NCBI RefSeq assembly: GCF_018882335.1
Contig: NZ_JACVOS010000004.1
Span: 124,001 to 188,000, forward strand
Length of the DNA stretch: 64,000 bases
Source: Polynucleobacter sp. AM-25C3
GTDB taxonomy: Bacteria > Pseudomonadota > Gammaproteobacteria > Burkholderiales > Burkholderiaceae
Direction: 5' to 3'
Position numbers and translations under genes: made by a program
The notes under the pieces: model-generated
What the model saw: only the letters and a program-made list of their open reading frames with translations
What the model was told of the DNA's origin: nothing
Databases searched by the model: none
In this document: positions 61,682 to 64,000 of the stretch, one piece after another
Numbering within the stretch: position 1 is the stretch's first letter
Layout of the letters: each line of letters opens with the position of its first letter

Positions 61682-62548
61682 ATGTTTAGCTATCGCCATG
61701 CTTTTCATGCGGGCAGTCATGCCGACATCCTGAAACATCTTGTGATGATTCATCTTGTTGAATACCTTCAAGAAAAACCAGGCGCCCTCACTATTGTTGA
61801 TACCCATGCTGGCGCTGGTATCTACAGCCTGGTTGATGGCTTTGCTACAGTTAGCAAAGAAGCTGACGAAGGCATTTATCGCTTAGAGAAATTTGCTGAA
61901 AAAAATTCATTGAGTCCTGGGGTCGCTCATTATCTTGAGTGCATTCGGGCTGAGAATAGTGAAGGCAACATCTCAATTTACCCTGGCTCCCCATTTATCT
62001 TGGCGCGCCTCTTAAGACCTCAAGATCGCCTCAAACTCTTTGAGCTGCACCCCAAAGAAATTGACATCCTGCGCCACAATATTGGCGAGCTCAAGCAGGC
62101 AAAACAAATTGATATTTATGCAGAGGACAGCTTTGCCAGATTAAAGGGCTTGATGCCACCACCCAGTAGGCGCGGACTTGTTTTAATTGACCCCTCTTAC
62201 GAAGATAAGCAGGACTATCGTTATCTCGAAACTGCAATGGATGAAGCGCTACAGCGATTCGCTACTGGGTGTTACGCAATTTGGTACCCATGCCTCTCCA
62301 GAAGAGAATCAGCAGCCCTACCCGATCGCATGAAAAAGATTGCGACAGCCCATAAACGCTCATGGCTACATGCTGAACTACGAGTTGAAAATGCCCCTAA
62401 GGAACGTCGCCTTCAGGCCAGTGGCATGTTTATCTTCAATCCACCCTGGACATTAGAAAAAGAACTCGCTGAAAGTCTGCCCATCCTCGTCAAAGCTCTT
62501 GGACAAGATGGTGGCGCTGGATTTTTATTGAAAAGTTTTGAGGCTTAA
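61682..62548 (+). CDS. rlmJ: 23S rRNA m6A2030 methyltransferase
   Basis: A 288-residue SAM enzyme. FSYRHAFHAGSHADILKHLVM and DTHAGAGIYSL are the RlmJ signatures. The catalytic motif reads LIDPSYEDKQDYR; DPPY is the usual form of N6-adenine methyltransferases. Other parts (WYPCLSRRESA) match. It methylates A2030 of 23S rRNA. It is in an operon with PAP2 by position only. Confidence 0.92.
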   Translation: MFSYRHAFHAGSHADILKHLVMIHLVEYLQEKPGALTIVDTHAGAGIYSLVDGFATVSKEADEGIYRLEKFAEKNSLSPGVAHYLECIRAENSEGNISIYPGSPFILARLLRPQDRLKLFELHPKEIDILRHNIGELKQAKQIDIYAEDSFARLKGLMPPPSRRGLVLIDPSYEDKQDYRYLETAMDEALQRFATGCYAIWYPCLSRRESAALPDRMKKIATAHKRSWLHAELRVENAPKERRLQASGMFIFNPPWTLEKELAESLPILVKALGQDGGAGFLLKSFEA

Positions 62549-62558
62549 TTACGCCCCA

Positions 62559-63194
62559 TTAATCCAAGACTTGGATCATGATCTCGTTGCGACGCATAAA
62601 AGGTAATGTCCAAGGCGGGTTGTAACGCGCAAACTGCGGCTCGCCACTTGGTTTTAAATTCTTAAGCTTTATCCAGTCTCGCAGCGCCTGAGTTTTTTCT
62701 TGCACCTTCTCTTCGTTATAAAAACCAGAAAAAGTTATTACTGCCCTTTTCTCAGCAGGCACTTCTCTTATTTTGACTTGTGGATTTAATGGCTTTGGCA
62801 AGCTAGCCAAGGTGTACTCTGCGGGCATCACAAACGATACCGTCCATTGATTACCTGCATTCTCCGAAGACTTGATACTCTCAATGCCTACGGGAGCAGT
62901 CATCGCAATCTTTGCGCTCTTACCTTGATCACTTGACTCAATTCCGACGGGAGCAGTCATGGCTATTTTTTCAGCGACCTGATTTTTTCCAAAGATATAA
63001 GCCGCAATCAAGCGAAATCCTTGATTGGAGGCGGCATCTAAGTCGCCATCCACTTTGACTTCAGCCACAATGAGGGGCGCATAGGCGCGTAATTCAAAGG
63101 ACTCAGATTTTTCTATGAGAACGTATTTGGGTTCTTCGGTTGCCATTGCAGTGCTCGCAATCAATATGCTGGTTAGAAATGCTAGTACTCGCAA
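62559..63194 (-). CDS. SOUL-family heme-binding protein, exported
   Basis: A 211-residue protein with signal peptide MRVLAFLTSILIASTAMA. EEPKYVLIEKSESFELRAYAPLIVAEV is the SOUL start. KIAMTAPVGIES occurs twice, 19 residues apart. The end block WTVSFVMPAEYTLASLPKPLNPQVKIREVPAEKRAVITFSG is typical. Heme binding is inferred from the family. Confidence 0.87.
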   Translation of the reverse strand: MRVLAFLTSILIASTAMATEEPKYVLIEKSESFELRAYAPLIVAEVKVDGDLDAASNQGFRLIAAYIFGKNQVAEKIAMTAPVGIESSDQGKSAKIAMTAPVGIESIKSSENAGNQWTVSFVMPAEYTLASLPKPLNPQVKIREVPAEKRAVITFSGFYNEEKVQEKTQALRDWIKLKNLKPSGEPQFARYNPPWTLPFMRRNEIMIQVLD

Positions 63195-63218
63195 AGGGAG
63201 ATTCTTAATGATGAGTTT

Positions 63219-64000
63219 CTACCACTGAGACTGAATAGTAAAACCTGATGCGTCATATTGAATATGCGCTTGCGCACCTACAGGCAAGGTTAACTTCTCT
63301 GCTTGATGCCCAAACGGTAGCCCCGTTAAGACGGGAATATTGCCTGGGAGACGCTTGCTCATGGCTTCAATGGCACTTTCCAAGGTATACCCACGATCGT
63401 TATCGTAAAGACGATAGGCTGAAAATCCACCCAAGAGAATAGCGCTTTGATTACTTAAGATCCCTGCATCGAACAATTGCATCAACATGCGTTCAATCCG
63501 ATAAGGATGCTCATTCACATCCTCCAGAAACAGAATGCCGCCCTGGGTCTGTTGTTGACTTGGTAAATACGGCGTGCCGACTAGACCCGCCAGCACTGTC
63601 AGGTTTCCACCCCAGAGCATTCCTGAAGATTGGCCTGCGGCAGACTTTCTTAAGAATGACTGTGGTGTTTTGACGCTGCAATCCATTTTGCGTTCGTTGA
63701 TCGCTTCTTGAAAGTGATCCCACATAAATACATTGGGAGTAACGTTATCGCCCTGCTCACCTTGACATGCAAAATCAAAATTGAGCATAGGGCCTGCCAA
63801 AGTCACTGCACCGGTCTTAGCCAATAAACCCAACTGAAAGACGGTGAAATCACTATGGCCACAAATTTGTAGGCCGTTCTTGATAGCTTTAGCAATCGCC
63901 TCCCACTCAATATTTGGAAGCAAGCGATGCAAGCCGTAACCACCTCGCATTGCTACAACAGCAATCTCAGGAGGCAAATGAGCAAGTTGATTGACTTCAG
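63219..64000 (-). CDS. ldcA: LD-carboxypeptidase (S66), N-terminus off the window
   Basis: About 260 residues of an S66 serine peptidase; the frame is open to the window edge. AVVAMRGGYGLHRLLPNIEW is the conserved region, GHSDFTVFQLGL holds the nucleophile Ser, FLEDVNEHPYRIERML has the Glu and TGLPFGHQAEKLTLPVG the His of the triad. It removes the terminal D-Ala from muropeptide tetrapeptides in peptidoglycan recycling. The first 40-60 residues are missing. Confidence 0.9.
   Translation of the reverse strand, partial: EVNQLAHLPPEIAVVAMRGGYGLHRLLPNIEWEAIAKAIKNGLQICGHSDFTVFQLGLLAKTGAVTLAGPMLNFDFACQGEQGDNVTPNVFMWDHFQEAINERKMDCSVKTPQSFLRKSAAGQSSGMLWGGNLTVLAGLVGTPYLPSQQQTQGGILFLEDVNEHPYRIERMLMQLFDAGILSNQSAILLGGFSAYRLYDNDRGYTLESAIEAMSKRLPGNIPVLTGLPFGHQAEKLTLPVGAQAHIQYDASGFTIQSQW

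Noticed and set aside
62559..63194. Recent tandem duplication of KIAMTAPVGIES in the SOUL protein
   Set aside because: Many bacterial SOUL proteins have a repeated MTAPV block; the DNA of the two copies differs, so it is not recent.
1..64000. CRISPR array, tRNA or rRNA genes, prophage
   Set aside because: No regularly spaced repeats, tRNA-like cloverleaf sequences, rRNA blocks or phage structural genes were seen.

Overview
The window looks like chromosome of a freshwater betaproteobacterium, most probably Polynucleobacter or a close relative in the Burkholderiaceae. This is inferred from moderate GC content, compact spacing, gene content (DUF3305/DUF3306 beside a formate dehydrogenase, a PuuD-like membrane protein, RhlE, YbgC, Mrp) and protein style; no rRNA or other marker gene is present. 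I see no rRNA, tRNA, CRISPR array or prophage, and no stretch over 300 bases without a gene. The genes at both ends (feoB on the left, an LD-carboxypeptidase on the right) run off the window.

Layout. 0-2.1 kb: ferrous iron uptake feoAB behind a perfect Fur-type dyad. 2.2-6 kb: a molybdate/tungstate block with an orphan modA, a ModE-like/periplasmic-binding-fold regulator, two tandem tupA-type binding proteins and a molbindin. 6.0-7.5 kb: an intact IS150-group IS3 element inserted in the loop of the molbindin gene's terminator. 7.5-31 kb: mixed housekeeping and metabolism (thioesterase, RhlE helicase, an exported FCSD-like flavoprotein with selD, 3-hydroxyisobutyrate dehydrogenase, globin, beta-CASP nuclease, NnrD, DMT transporters, aminotransferase, L-lactate dehydrogenase, old yellow enzyme). 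30.5-35 kb: an oxidative-stress island with oxyR divergent from rubrerythrin, rubredoxin and an NADH:rubredoxin reductase, then sodB nearby. 35-41 kb: 3-hydroxybutyrate dehydrogenase, acyl-CoA dehydrogenase, CoA-transferase, cardiolipin synthase and a small Bfd-like ferredoxin. 41.4-53.5 kb: tungstate ABC permease and ATPase (tupBC) convergent with an eleven-gene minus-strand formate dehydrogenase block that includes Mrp, DUF3305, DUF3306, a poly-ferredoxin, a TorD-like chaperone, a Tat-signal subunit, FdhA, FdhB, a small lipoprotein, cytochrome b and a small exported protein. 53.6-56.1 kb: copper chaperone and CopA. 57-61.7 kb: an envelope glycosylation/lipid cluster (GT39, UPF0104, GT9, PAP2). 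61.7-64 kb: rlmJ, a SOUL protein and the LD-carboxypeptidase.

How it fits together. The most connected system is Mo/W supply and use: binding proteins and regulator at 2-6 kb, the only matching permease/ATPase pair at 41-43 kb, and the metal-using formate dehydrogenase next to it. A 14-base identical motif (ATTTTTTGCATATT) lies in the regulator/tupA intergenic region and in the promoter region of the formate dehydrogenase genes, and a looser version precedes tupB. This suggests, without proving, that one regulator ties metal status to enzyme expression. FdhA uses Cys, not Sec, at the catalytic position, so the selD gene in the window must serve another selenium use.
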